Counted from the stretch's first letter, positions 1 through 6,688 are shown. The stretch: 8,734 nucleotides of DNA from Bacilli bacterium (GCA_028685445.1 JAQUDY010000038.1:1-8734); one strand, 5' to 3'. A program made the numbers and translations. Notes: generated from the letters alone by a model not told the origin.

Positions 1-697
1 CATCTGTATCTATATCTAAATCTGCTTTTCCATCTCCATCGATATCTATATTTATATTTGGCCATCCATCTCCAGTAGTATCACAATTTATTAAACATGT
101 AGAACATTTTTCTCCAGTTGCATCGTTTATTAAGTTAAAGTCCGCTTTTCCATCTCCGTTAGTATCAATATTAAATCTAGCTTTGCGATTTCCTTTATAA
201 TCAATATTTAAATCTGGAATATTATCGTTGTTTACATCAATATTTATATCAGCTATTCCATCATTATTTATATCAATATTTATATCTGGAATACCATCTC
301 CATCAATATCTTTATTTAAGTTTGCAGCATTTAAATATATAAAACCCGCGTATGTTGCACCAATAAGTGCAAATATAAATAACCAAATTGAGAACATTAG
401 CCATCCAAATCCAATTGTTTTTTTAGCTTCTACAGAAAATTTTAAAGTAAGTTTTTCTTTTGAAACTTTAAGATTATGAGGTAAAAATATAAAATCATTT
501 TTGGGATTACATGTTAATTTAATACATTTATACACATGTTTTTTATTTACATCTAAATCTGATTGATAAATATTTTTTAATATTGTTTCAATTTCATTAA
601 ACTGTTCTTGTTCAGTTTTAATATTAAATTTAATTAAATCTATAACTTGACCGTCTCGTCCAGCTATTGGATTTATTTTTTCTTTATCTTTGCTCAT
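1..697 (-). CDS. Membrane-anchored protein with extracellular Asp-rich calcium-binding-type repeats (partial, C-terminus off window)
   Basis: The frame is open from ATG at 697 to the window edge: 232 codons with no stop. A GGAG ribosome site lies 7 nt before the ATG, and 21 bp separate it from the stop of the DUF2357-like gene, so it looks like the last visible gene of that operon. Residues 1-98 are polar and Lys-rich with no family I recognise. Residues 99-121 form one hydrophobic span preceded by KK and followed by acidic sequence, so the rest should lie outside the cell. From residue 129 on there are 12-residue repeats with the DxDxDGxxD pattern, for example D130/D132/D134/D138, D142/N144/D146/D150, D178/N180/D182/D186 and D218/D220/D222/D226. 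This pattern is known from thrombospondin type 3 and dockerin-like loops, which bind calcium. An insert at 191-205 breaks the repeats and carries C198, C201 and C205. The total length and any C-terminal domain are unseen. Calcium binding is inferred from the motif. Confidence 0.85.
   Translation of the reverse strand, partial: MSKDKEKINPIAGRDGQVIDLIKFNIKTEQEQFNEIETILKNIYQSDLDVNKKHVYKCIKLTCNPKNDFIFLPHNLKVSKEKLTLKFSVEAKKTIGFGWLMFSIWLFIFALIGATYAGFIYLNAANLNKDIDGDGIPDINIDINNDGIADINIDVNNDNIPDLNIDYKGNRKARFNIDTNGDGKADFNLINDATGEKCSTCLINCDTTGDGWPNINIDIDGDGKADLDIDTD
2..316 (-). repeat. 36-bp tandem coding repeats (12-residue Asp/Asn/Ile-rich units)
   Basis: This is the repeat-coding part of the partial gene at the left edge. 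On the plus strand it shows as recurring ccatctcc, ccatcatt, atatcaatattta and similar blocks spaced 36 bp apart. Units follow the pattern I-D-x-[ND]-[GN]-D-G-x-[PA]-D-[IL]-N. About seven units are visible. One is degenerate (residues 165-176), and one boundary is stretched by a Cys-containing insert. DNA repeats like this expand and contract easily, so the number of units may vary between strains. Confidence 0.8.
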
Positions 698-718
698 ATT
701 CTTTCTCCTTTCAAAAGA

Positions 719-1822
719 TTATTTTAATATTATTAAGGCTTTATTTATTCTTTCTAAATGTTTAGAGTGAAATTTTTTATAAGCAGTATTTATTCCTTTT
801 ATTTGATCTTGTTTATATTTTGTTGCAAGTTTTAGTTCATTATTTATGATAGTCTTTAATTCACTTTCATTTGTATCAAAGCTTTTAGCAGTATCATATA
901 TGATTTTTTTAAGTCCAGCATACTTTGATTTATCATCATTAAAAGCATTACTATTTAGTCCATTTAAAATACAATAATTCAAAAAATATGTTAAAGAATA
1001 ATTTCGATCAATAATATTGCTAGACAAATCCACTGTCTCTTTATATTTTTTTACTGGAGTTTCTATGTTTGATTTTTCTAAAAATTCCCAAATCTTCAAA
1101 GCATAAATAAAGTTTTGATCTTTTAATATAATATTTGTCTTGCGAATTGGAGATCTTACTGGAGTTGCATTCATCATATTTTTCATAAATTGACTTGATT
1201 TAAAATCTTCCAAAATATCTCTAATTTCTTCAATCTTTTTCTTTAAATCTTCTGTTTTCGTACCCTTACCAATAATTTTTTCATAGTTTATAGTTTTTAA
1301 AGATAAAGATACAGATATATCTTCTTTTTTAAATTTAGTAAGCGCTTCATAATTCACAGTTTTGATTTCTTTATTTGAAGATTCTTCATCTTCATATACT
1401 AACTGGTTTTGAACAAATAAATAAAGATTATTAATTAATGAATATATAAATCTATTTTCATATAAATCTATAGTTTCTTCTTTAAAAATATTTAATAATT
1501 TTAGCGGCATAACTGTTCCATCTTTATCAACATCTTGTATTAAAGAAGTGTTTTGAGCTAAATGTTTTATAGATTCTTCGGTTACTTTTTTTGTTTTTTC
1601 AATAGGAATAATGTCTTCTTCTTGGACAATAAAACGGCGAGGATTTCTCACTATATTATCTAAATAAGGTATAGCTTCATAAATGATTTCTACCCATGAA
1701 AAATCAACTGAAGTTTTTTCAGTGTTTTTCTTAACAGAAACATTAGATTTAGTTTTTGACATAAATAAATCTAATTCTTTTTCTGGAATATTATTAGTTA
1801 ATTGATATAATTCCGTATTCAT
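719..1822 (-). CDS. DUF2357-like protein, probable partner of the adjacent McrB-like ATPase; no nuclease domain visible
   Basis: The protein has 367 residues from the chosen start. The frame can be opened at ATG 1882 (387 aa), but that overlaps the ATPase gene by 40 nt and has no well-placed ribosome site. ATG 1822 lies 8 nt after AAAAGGG, the same site and spacing used by cpaF in this window, and leaves a 20-bp gap after the ATPase stop. Counting from ATG 1882, residues 126-157 contain PLKLLNIFKEETIDLYENRF and residues 243-270 contain SPIRKTNIILKD followed by an aromatic helix. Both remind me of DUF2357, the domain in McrC-like partners of McrB-type ATPases. Residues 208-232 look like a coiled coil. 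I see no PD-(D/E)xK nuclease motif, no membrane span and no signal peptide. DUF2357 is assigned by eye and from its neighbour, so the family call is tentative while the gene itself is secure. Confidence 0.8.
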   Translation of the reverse strand: MNTELYQLTNNIPEKELDLFMSKTKSNVSVKKNTEKTSVDFSWVEIIYEAIPYLDNIVRNPRRFIVQEEDIIPIEKTKKVTEESIKHLAQNTSLIQDVDKDGTVMPLKLLNIFKEETIDLYENRFIYSLINNLYLFVQNQLVYEDEESSNKEIKTVNYEALTKFKKEDISVSLSLKTINYEKIIGKGTKTEDLKKKIEEIRDILEDFKSSQFMKNMMNATPVRSPIRKTNIILKDQNFIYALKIWEFLEKSNIETPVKKYKETVDLSSNIIDRNYSLTYFLNYCILNGLNSNAFNDDKSKYAGLKKIIYDTAKSFDTNESELKTIINNELKLATKYKQDQIKGINTAYKKFHSKHLERINKALIILK

Positions 1823-1830
1823 TAACATCG

Positions 1831-1837
1831 CCCTTTT
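1831..1837 (-). promoter_or_regulatory. Ribosome binding site deciding the start of the DUF2357-like gene
   Basis: AAAAGGG (minus strand) sits 8 nt before ATG 1822. The cpaF gene has the same AAAAGGG at 8 nt before its ATG. For the longer start at 1882 the nearest purine run (GGAGAAGG) ends 13 nt upstream, inside the ATPase coding sequence, which is too far for good pairing. Confidence 0.55.
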
Positions 1838-1842
1838 ATTAT

Positions 1843-3351
1843 TTATATAGTTTTCTTTAATCTTTCTAAATATGTTAAACATTCTTTCATTGTGCCTTCT
1901 CCAAAAGTGTTATTTAAAAATTCAATAAATCCATCTATTTCATTTCTAATATAAGATAAGTTTAGCTGATCAAATTTTCTTAATATTTTATGCGCTATTA
2001 AATAATCAATAGCAACAATCTCTTCTCCACCACATGCTAAATAAGCAGGAACAAATTCTTTTATTTGTTTCACAATTCTATTTCCAAAAGCTAAACGAAA
2101 TTTCTCTATTACATAATCATCCATTAATGATATTTTTCTTAGAGTTTCTTCTGATACAGGGTTATCAATCATCGCTTGATTTAATAGTTTAACAAAATGA
2201 GCACTTGATAAATTAATAGGACTTGTTTTTGGAGCATCAAACGGAATTCCTTTATCATCTATATTTATTGGCATCGCTCTATCATAAACTTTATCAGTTA
2301 TCATAAATGTTGAATCATCATTATTTATCGTGCCTACATACCACATATTTGTAGGAATTTTCAATCTACCATTTTCAATTAATTTTGGATCGTTATCCCA
2401 AGCATTTGGTACTAAATCTATAACCCACTCATCTGATGAGGGTAATTCTAAAATAGAAAGCATTTCAGCAAAATAATATTCAACACGTGAAATATTCATT
2501 TCATCTAATAAAGTTATATAAATATTGTCTTTATATTTAGCTTCATACATTTTTGTTAAAACTTCTGTTTCATTAAATCTTTTTGTAAACTCATTAAAAT
2601 ATCCGAATAGCTCTGATGAGTCTCTCCATGAAGGTTGAACTGGTGCTATAACAGCATCGTTATTTATGAAATTTCCAAACGCATAAGCTAAAGATGTTTT
2701 ACCGGTTCCAGATATACCTTGTAATATTATTAATCTATTAGACGCAAAAGATGCTATAAACAATCGTATCAAATCTATATTATAATATAGTCCCATTTCG
2801 GATGCAGCATAATTTAAAAAAGCTTGACATAATTCTTCTAAATTAATGCTTTCATTTAAAGGTTCTGGTGTATATGTTTCCATTGATTCATCAACTTGAG
2901 ATAGTTTGAAAAACCTACTTTCTTCTTCTCCTAATTTGTTAATAACATTCCCATCTTCATCATATTCTATATTTCCGGTAGATGGATCACTCATAGCAAG
3001 AAATTTTTGATTTTCTCCTTTTAGCTTAACAACTTCATTATTTAAATTATCAATTTCATCAATGATTGCTTGTTGATGGCTTACTCGATGTCTATACTTA
3101 ATAAAACCTGTTATAACACGATATATTAAGTAAAAAAACAAACCAAATAATATTAACAATGCAACGCTTGCTAATATTATCATTATTACTCCTGCTCCTG
3201 ATAATTCTTTTGAATAATCCTTGATTACATCAATATAGTTAAGAATATTGAAAATTTGAAATAGTGATAAACCTATTTGTTTAAAAAGGCTTATTATTCC
3301 GTTAAAAAATGGTTCCATAAATTTTAGAAAAAATTCATTATATCCAGTCAT
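1843..3351 (-). CDS. Membrane-anchored McrB/MoxR-like AAA+ ATPase
   Basis: This is an AAA+ ATPase of the McrB / dynein-related type (502 aa). An N-terminal hydrophobic stretch (residues 13-45, possibly amphipathic) is followed by a strong membrane span at 53-84 and then by KYRHR, which places the rest in the cytoplasm. Residues 92-118 are predicted coiled coil by pattern. The ATPase core has Walker A GISGTGKTS (212-220), Walker B ITLLDEMN (279-286) with D283/E284, the DEMNxxRVEYYF signature typical of McrB-like proteins, sensor 1 in GTINNDDS (340-347) and a candidate arginine finger at R358 in KVYDRA. All key residues are present, so it should be active. It starts within the TAATG that ends the 377-aa gene (1-nt overlap), with GGGAG 8 nt upstream, which indicates translational coupling. 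Ordinary McrB proteins are soluble and GTP-dependent, so the membrane anchor is unusual. Nucleotide preference cannot be read here. Confidence 0.9.
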   Translation of the reverse strand: MTGYNEFFLKFMEPFFNGIISLFKQIGLSLFQIFNILNYIDVIKDYSKELSGAGVIMIILASVALLILFGLFFYLIYRVITGFIKYRHRVSHQQAIIDEIDNLNNEVVKLKGENQKFLAMSDPSTGNIEYDEDGNVINKLGEEESRFFKLSQVDESMETYTPEPLNESINLEELCQAFLNYAASEMGLYYNIDLIRLFIASFASNRLIILQGISGTGKTSLAYAFGNFINNDAVIAPVQPSWRDSSELFGYFNEFTKRFNETEVLTKMYEAKYKDNIYITLLDEMNISRVEYYFAEMLSILELPSSDEWVIDLVPNAWDNDPKLIENGRLKIPTNMWYVGTINNDDSTFMITDKVYDRAMPINIDDKGIPFDAPKTSPINLSSAHFVKLLNQAMIDNPVSEETLRKISLMDDYVIEKFRLAFGNRIVKQIKEFVPAYLACGGEEIVAIDYLIAHKILRKFDQLNLSYIRNEIDGFIEFLNNTFGEGTMKECLTYLERLKKTI

Positions 3352-4484
3352 TAGTTATTCTCCCTTTCCTCATTAGAAATTAAATCTTGATCTTCCATAA
3401 AAATATTTATATTTTCTATTACTATATTATCATTTGCACCTATAATTATCTCGGTACTTTTCATAAATTCTTTACTAAATATATATTTTGTTTTGTTATC
3501 GATAGTATTTAGTACAGCTCCTTTATTACAATAAATATAATAATCTAATTTATTATGTTTTAATGTGTTAATTACATTTTCATTTACTTCATTTTGATTA
3601 ATTAAAAGTTTGATACATTTTGAGCTTATTTTTGTATTTATAATTCTTTTATAATCTCTTATATTCTTTTCTTTTGTTAAAAACTTCTTTTTAATGGGAA
3701 TTAAGAATGTGCTTAATTTTTGTCTAGATTGAAGCTGTTTTACTATGGATGTTAATGCTAATTCTGTACTTATTATAGTATAATTATCATCTATATTTTT
3801 AGAATAATAAATTTTTTGACTTTGATTACTATCAAACTTTTCTAAATCTTCTATATAATAATTATATTGAGTAATATATATGTCCTTATTTTTATCTATT
3901 TTTATATATTTATTAAAAGAATTCTTATTTGTTAAAGTACTTATTAATTCTTTTTCTTTATTCGATTTGTTTTTTAATAACTCGATTAACTCTTTGGTAT
4001 TTTTCTTACCTTGGTCTATTAAAAATATATAATCTATTTTATGATATTTATCTAATAATGCATATATATCTTCATTATAATTAATATTATTTTTAGTAGT
4101 AAGACTAGCTATTTCATCTAGCTTAAGAGCCATTTGTAAATAAACAGCAATTAATATGATTTCTTCTTCATTGTTAACTAAATCACAAATAATATTACTT
4201 TTTATAAAATAATCAGATATAGCGTTAATCTCTTTTGTAAGCGAATATTCATCTATATAAGAGCTTTCAACAAACATTTTGCTTAAATCATACTTCATTT
4301 CAGTAATAAAAATATATTTTTTCATATAAATTTTTATAATTTCTTCATATATCTCAGTTGCTCTTTTTTTTTGACTTAAGATTTTTTTACGATCAACTGA
4401 AATAATTTTAGAAATAAGATTTATATATTCACAGAGAGTTTTAATTTTAAATTTACTGTACACACTAACTAAATCAGTCATCAC
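3351..4484 (-). CDS. Unrecognised 377-aa protein, first gene of the AAA+ operon
   Basis: I do not recognise this protein. It is 377 aa, rich in Lys, Asn, Ile and Tyr, with no Trp, no signal peptide and no convincing membrane span. The N-terminal half is predicted helical with long amphipathic stretches (about residues 15-75 and 105-128). A Lys/Glu-rich helix follows at 160-182. The C-terminal half looks more alpha/beta (about 285-360). It appears more AT-rich than its neighbours. The start can be GTG 4484 (AGAGG 8 nt upstream) or the adjacent ATG 4481 (11 nt); the two differ by one residue. A promoter lies directly upstream. It overlaps the ATPase gene by 1 nt (TAATG), so a job in the same complex is likely, perhaps as an adaptor or specificity subunit. 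That role is inferred from position alone. Confidence 0.8.
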   Translation of the reverse strand: MMTDLVSVYSKFKIKTLCEYINLISKIISVDRKKILSQKKRATEIYEEIIKIYMKKYIFITEMKYDLSKMFVESSYIDEYSLTKEINAISDYFIKSNIICDLVNNEEEIILIAVYLQMALKLDEIASLTTKNNINYNEDIYALLDKYHKIDYIFLIDQGKKNTKELIELLKNKSNKEKELISTLTNKNSFNKYIKIDKNKDIYITQYNYYIEDLEKFDSNQSQKIYYSKNIDDNYTIISTELALTSIVKQLQSRQKLSTFLIPIKKKFLTKEKNIRDYKRIINTKISSKCIKLLINQNEVNENVINTLKHNKLDYYIYCNKGAVLNTIDNKTKYIFSKEFMKSTEIIIGANDNIVIENINIFMEDQDLISNEERENN

Positions 4485-4509
4485 TAAAGCAACCTCTATT
4501 CTAATATAG

Positions 4510-4538
4510 ATTATAACAAACCACGGCTGTTAATGCAA
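4510..4538 (-). promoter_or_regulatory. Sigma-A type promoter of the AAA+/DUF2357 operon
   Basis: On the minus strand a perfect TATAAT (4515 to 4510) carries an extended -10 TGT directly before it. A weak -35 TTGCAT (4538 to 4533) lies 17 bp upstream. Transcription would start near 4503, giving a leader of about 20 nt that contains the AGAGG ribosome site of the 377-aa gene. The extended -10 makes up for the poor -35. Confidence 0.7.
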
Positions 4539-4540
4539 CA

Positions 4541-4575
4541 CAAAAAAACTAGATATTCTGATAAAATACCTAGTT
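4541..4575 (-). terminator. Intrinsic terminator, minus strand, ending the candidate small RNA
   Basis: Read on the minus strand, AACTAGGTATT pairs with AATATCTAGTT over 11 bp (one G-U pair) around a 7-nt loop, followed directly by a T run that makes seven T including the stem end. On the plus strand the G-U pair becomes an A-C mismatch and the 3' T run is poor, so the minus strand is the functional reading. It lies only a few bases before the -35 of the next operon and so insulates it from upstream transcription. Confidence 0.75.
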
Positions 4576-4730
4576 CGGTTTGATGAATAATTACAATATA
4601 CCTATCATATTTTAATTAATAAAACGTGATAAATATTACGGTGTATTATCAGTACTAATCCGGTAATTACTTATCTTTCGGAGTTCTCTCTCTCTCCATA
4701 ACAATTGCCATGCTTAGCGCAGATAAGATT
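4541..4730 (-). ncRNA. Candidate structured small RNA of about 190 nt
   Basis: This is an intergenic stretch with higher GC than the AT-rich flanks (notably 4655-4730), bounded by a promoter-like sequence and a good terminator. Predicted minus-strand helices are as follows. CUUAUCU pairs with AGAUAAG (7 bp) and encloses two hairpins: CAUGGC-AAUU-GUUAUG (6 bp, two G-U pairs) and GGAG/CUCC around a (GA)n loop. AUUA-C-CGG then pairs with CCGUAAU (7 bp, one bulged C). An AU-rich part leads to the terminator. The G-U pairs in two helices favour the minus strand. I could not match it to 6S, SRP, tmRNA, RNase P, tracrRNA or a known riboswitch. It could also be a leader that attenuates the operon downstream. 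The 5' end is inferred from the promoter and is only approximate. Confidence 0.45.
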
Positions 4731-4736
4731 TTCTTT

Positions 4737-4765
4737 AATATAAGAAAACTTCAGTGCTTATACAA
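4737..4765 (-). promoter_or_regulatory. Possible promoter of the candidate small RNA
   Basis: On the minus strand TATATT (4742 to 4737) lies 17 bp after TTGTAT (4765 to 4760). The -10 matches five of six consensus bases and the -35 matches three of six. Transcription would start near 4730, just before the first helix of the candidate RNA. In sequence this AT-rich such matches arise often by chance, so the support comes mainly from the position. Confidence 0.35.
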
Positions 4766-4793
4766 ATAATAATTATCATTTATTAAATTTCTG

Positions 4794-4819
4794 TTAATAA
4801 TTTAATTAAAAATTATTAA
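4794..4819. repeat. Inverted repeat, 9-bp arms
   Basis: TTAATAATT (4794-4802) and AATTATTAA (4811-4819) are perfect inverted arms around an 8-nt AT loop. The arms are purely A/T, so taken alone this could be chance. It is listed because two more inverted repeats follow within 80 bp. Confidence 0.4.
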
Positions 4820-4841
4820 TAAGATAAGTAATAAATAATTA

Positions 4842-4865
4842 CAAATTATTTATTAGAATAATTTG
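4842..4865. repeat. Inverted repeat, 9-bp arms
   Basis: CAAATTATT (4842-4850) and AATAATTTG (4857-4865) are perfect inverted arms around a 6-nt loop. It ends one base before the stronger 12-bp inverted repeat, so the two would form back-to-back hairpins in a transcript or in melted DNA. Confidence 0.5.
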
Positions 4866-4866
4866 G

Positions 4867-4894
4867 TTGCATATTTTATTTATAAAATATGCAA
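4867..4894. repeat. Perfect inverted repeat, 12-bp arms, 4-nt loop
   Basis: TTGCATATTTTA (4867-4878) and TAAAATATGCAA (4883-4894) are perfect inverted arms around TTTA. It lies about 110 bp after the tadC stop, with no T run on either side, so it is not a classic terminator. It may still protect or end the 3' side of the pilus mRNA. The symmetry would also suit a dimeric regulator. Confidence 0.65.
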
Positions 4895-5003
4895 GTCATT
4901 AATATATGTATATTTTATTCTAAGCATCTTAAGTATAAAACATTTTTTTACAAAAAGCAATAGGAAAAAACAAAAAAACACAAATTTACACAATTTTTAA
5001 TTT
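4895..5003. other. AT-rich spacer after tadC, no gene seen
   Basis: I find no open frame with a ribosome site on either strand. The minus strand shows several T tracts after the tadC stop, but I see no stable hairpin next to them. The end of the pilus transcript may lie here or at the inverted repeats that follow. Confidence 0.5.
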
Positions 5004-5795
5004 TTATGATGCAGTAAACATCATCAAAATAGATATAACAAGCAATACCATTACTCCTATTCCTGTAGTAACTAGCATTACCATAGTTTTACTTTCCATT
5101 TTTTCTAATCTTTCTTTATATCTAGCTTCTCTAGCTTTTTGTTGTAAATTCGAAATATTTCTTGAAAAAGTTAAAAGTTGTTCTTGTTTTCTTTCATTAC
5201 TACCAAGTGATAGTCTATATAAAAGTCTCATCATTCTCATTGAATCTCTAACTGGATAGTCTCTAGCGAATTCCATGTACGGGTTAATAGTTGAATCACC
5301 AGCATTTATTTTTTCAATTAATGTTTTTAAGCCTTCTCTAAATATATCTGGTGCATCTTCTACTGATTTACCTAATGCAACAGGAACAGTGTAATGTTGA
5401 ATTAAAATTTCTAAATTTTTTAAATAATAAGGCAACATTAAATCTATTTTATGTAAATGGGCCTTATAGTATTTTTTCAATTGTAAATAAGATAGTTTGA
5501 ACACTCCATATCCTGCAATTATACAAAATAATATATTAGCATAATTTAAATCAGTGATAAACAAAAATACCATCATAAATATAACTAGCATTCCGTTACG
5601 AAGTCTAACATTAAACAATTTTTCAACATCAATTGAATCCCCGTATTTTGCTTTTGCATAAAATTCAAAATCTTTTTCTTTCAATTTTTTAAATACATCA
5701 GCATTATCAACTACAAACTTATTAGTACTAATACTTCCATTATATTCTAGAACCACATATAAAAGGACGCCTAGAATTAAAACTTCTATTAACAT
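5004..5795 (-). CDS. tadC: TadC-like inner-membrane platform protein of the Tad/Flp pilus (GspF/T2SSF family)
   Basis: This is one of two polytopic membrane proteins that form the platform on which the Tad motor ATPase assembles pilin subunits (263 aa). Hydrophobic spans are at 1-16, 68-82, 87-104 and 238-261. The cytoplasmic T2SSF-type helical region lies at about 117-232 and holds LPYYLKNLEILIQ (121-133) and a charged run KAREARYKERLEKMESK (220-236) before the last span. Layout and length fit TadB/TadC proteins. The call as TadC rather than TadB rests on its being last in the order cpaF-tadB-tadC. The start lies in the TAATG that ends tadB (1-nt overlap). The ribosome site is an unusual G5 run rather than GGAGG, which suggests dependence on coupled translation from tadB. 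Confidence 0.85.
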   Translation of the reverse strand: MLIEVLILGVLLYVVLEYNGSISTNKFVVDNADVFKKLKEKDFEFYAKAKYGDSIDVEKLFNVRLRNGMLVIFMMVFLFITDLNYANILFCIIAGYGVFKLSYLQLKKYYKAHLHKIDLMLPYYLKNLEILIQHYTVPVALGKSVEDAPDIFREGLKTLIEKINAGDSTINPYMEFARDYPVRDSMRMMRLLYRLSLGSNERKQEQLLTFSRNISNLQQKAREARYKERLEKMESKTMVMLVTTGIGVMVLLVISILMMFTAS

Positions 5796-6688
5796 TATTC
5801 TGCCCCCGTATCTTCATTATAAAATTTTTCTCCAGTAATTAAAAAATATGTGTTAATTATAATAATTGCATGAAGCAAAACTTGAACATACCATTCATCT
5901 AACATTTTAATATAATTCTCTGTCCCTAAAAGAAATTGCGTTAGCATAACTAATAAATAAAGAGCAAAACCAAATGTTAAAAACTTTTTATGAAAAGCTG
6001 AACGATCCATCTTATCACGATAAACTCCTTCTACTAACATATCTATATCAAGAAGCATGTTTTCTAATGATTCACCTGAATCTTTAGCTCCTTCTTTAGT
6101 TATCTGAAGAAATAGCTGATGCATGTTTTTCACCATATAATAAGGATATTTTTCATCAAAATATTTAATTGATTCATCTATTGTTCCATTCTGGTATGAC
6201 AAATCAATCATCAATTTAACATCATCTAAAACAGGATTTTCTAAAACTCCTGATTCATGAACACCTTCTAAAGCTTTTACAAAACTTTGAGTAGTATTAA
6301 ATTCCATTATAACATTTGTAGTATAAACTTGAATTTGTTCAAACAAAAATTCGCTATATACTCTATGGCATCTTAAATATGCTAAATAAGGGATAAATGC
6401 TATTGCCAATACTGCATAAAGAATCGCCCAGAAAATGCTAGAAAAATATAAATAAGCAACACCTGCGCCACCTGCACCAAAAATAACTATTTGTGAAATA
6501 TATTCTTTTGCTGTATATTCCTGCCCTAATTCTTTTGTTTTTTCTCTAACCATTTGAAAACTATAAGGAGCATATTTCTCATAAACATTATTAATTTCAC
6601 TCATTAAAAATTTATAAAAGTTATCTCCAGTATTTTTTCGATAAGTTATTATAGATATAGCGATTAGAATTAAAATTATTAATTCCAT
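5795..6688 (-). CDS. tadB: TadB-like inner-membrane platform protein of the Tad/Flp pilus (GspF/T2SSF family)
   Basis: This is the second platform protein of the pilus machine (297 aa). Hydrophobic spans are at 2-15, two between 65 and 105 that start with a Gly/Ala-rich turn (GAGGAGVAYLYF), then 235-255 and 266-284. The cytoplasmic part between about 108 and 232 carries the T2SSF-like helices, including VYTTNVIMEFNTTQSFVKAL (121-140), which resembles the usual amphipathic start of that domain. It starts 6 nt after a perfect AGGAGG (6695-6700) and 20 bp after the cpaF stop. Its end overlaps tadC by 1 nt, as expected for two partners made in equal amounts. T2SSF assignment is by layout and motif look, not by alignment. 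Confidence 0.85.
   Translation of the reverse strand: MELIILILIAISIITYRKNTGDNFYKFLMSEINNVYEKYAPYSFQMVREKTKELGQEYTAKEYISQIVIFGAGGAGVAYLYFSSIFWAILYAVLAIAFIPYLAYLRCHRVYSEFLFEQIQVYTTNVIMEFNTTQSFVKALEGVHESGVLENPVLDDVKLMIDLSYQNGTIDESIKYFDEKYPYYMVKNMHQLFLQITKEGAKDSGESLENMLLDIDMLVEGVYRDKMDRSAFHKKFLTFGFALYLLVMLTQFLLGTENYIKMLDEWYVQVLLHAIIIINTYFLITGEKFYNEDTGAE

Noticed and set aside
2..316. CRISPR array
   Set aside because: The 36-bp periodicity comes from adjacent coding repeats in one open frame. There are no unique spacers between conserved repeats.
228..479. Plus-strand open frame of 83 codons
   Set aside because: It is antisense to the partial calcium-repeat gene. Its Ile/Ser/Pro-rich start is the reverse reading of the Asp-rich repeats, and the minus frame is longer, has a ribosome site and fits the operon.
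1823..1882. Longer start (ATG 1882) for the DUF2357-like gene
   Set aside because: It overlaps the ATPase gene by 40 nt and the nearest ribosome-like site is 13 nt away, while ATG 1822 has AAAAGGG at 8 nt. It is not excluded.
4685..4696. (TC)6 microsatellite as a phase-variation tract
   Set aside because: It lies in no coding frame and not between a -35 and -10. It fits as a hairpin loop of the candidate RNA.
4670..4730. SAM-I riboswitch suggested by CUUAUC/GAUAAG pairing
   Set aside because: The closing helix looks similar, but the enclosed part is only about 45 nt and lacks the conserved SAM-I core.
4940..5003. Terminator for the tad operon in the T tracts after tadC
   Set aside because: The T runs are there on the minus strand, but only a weak 5-bp A/T stem could precede them.
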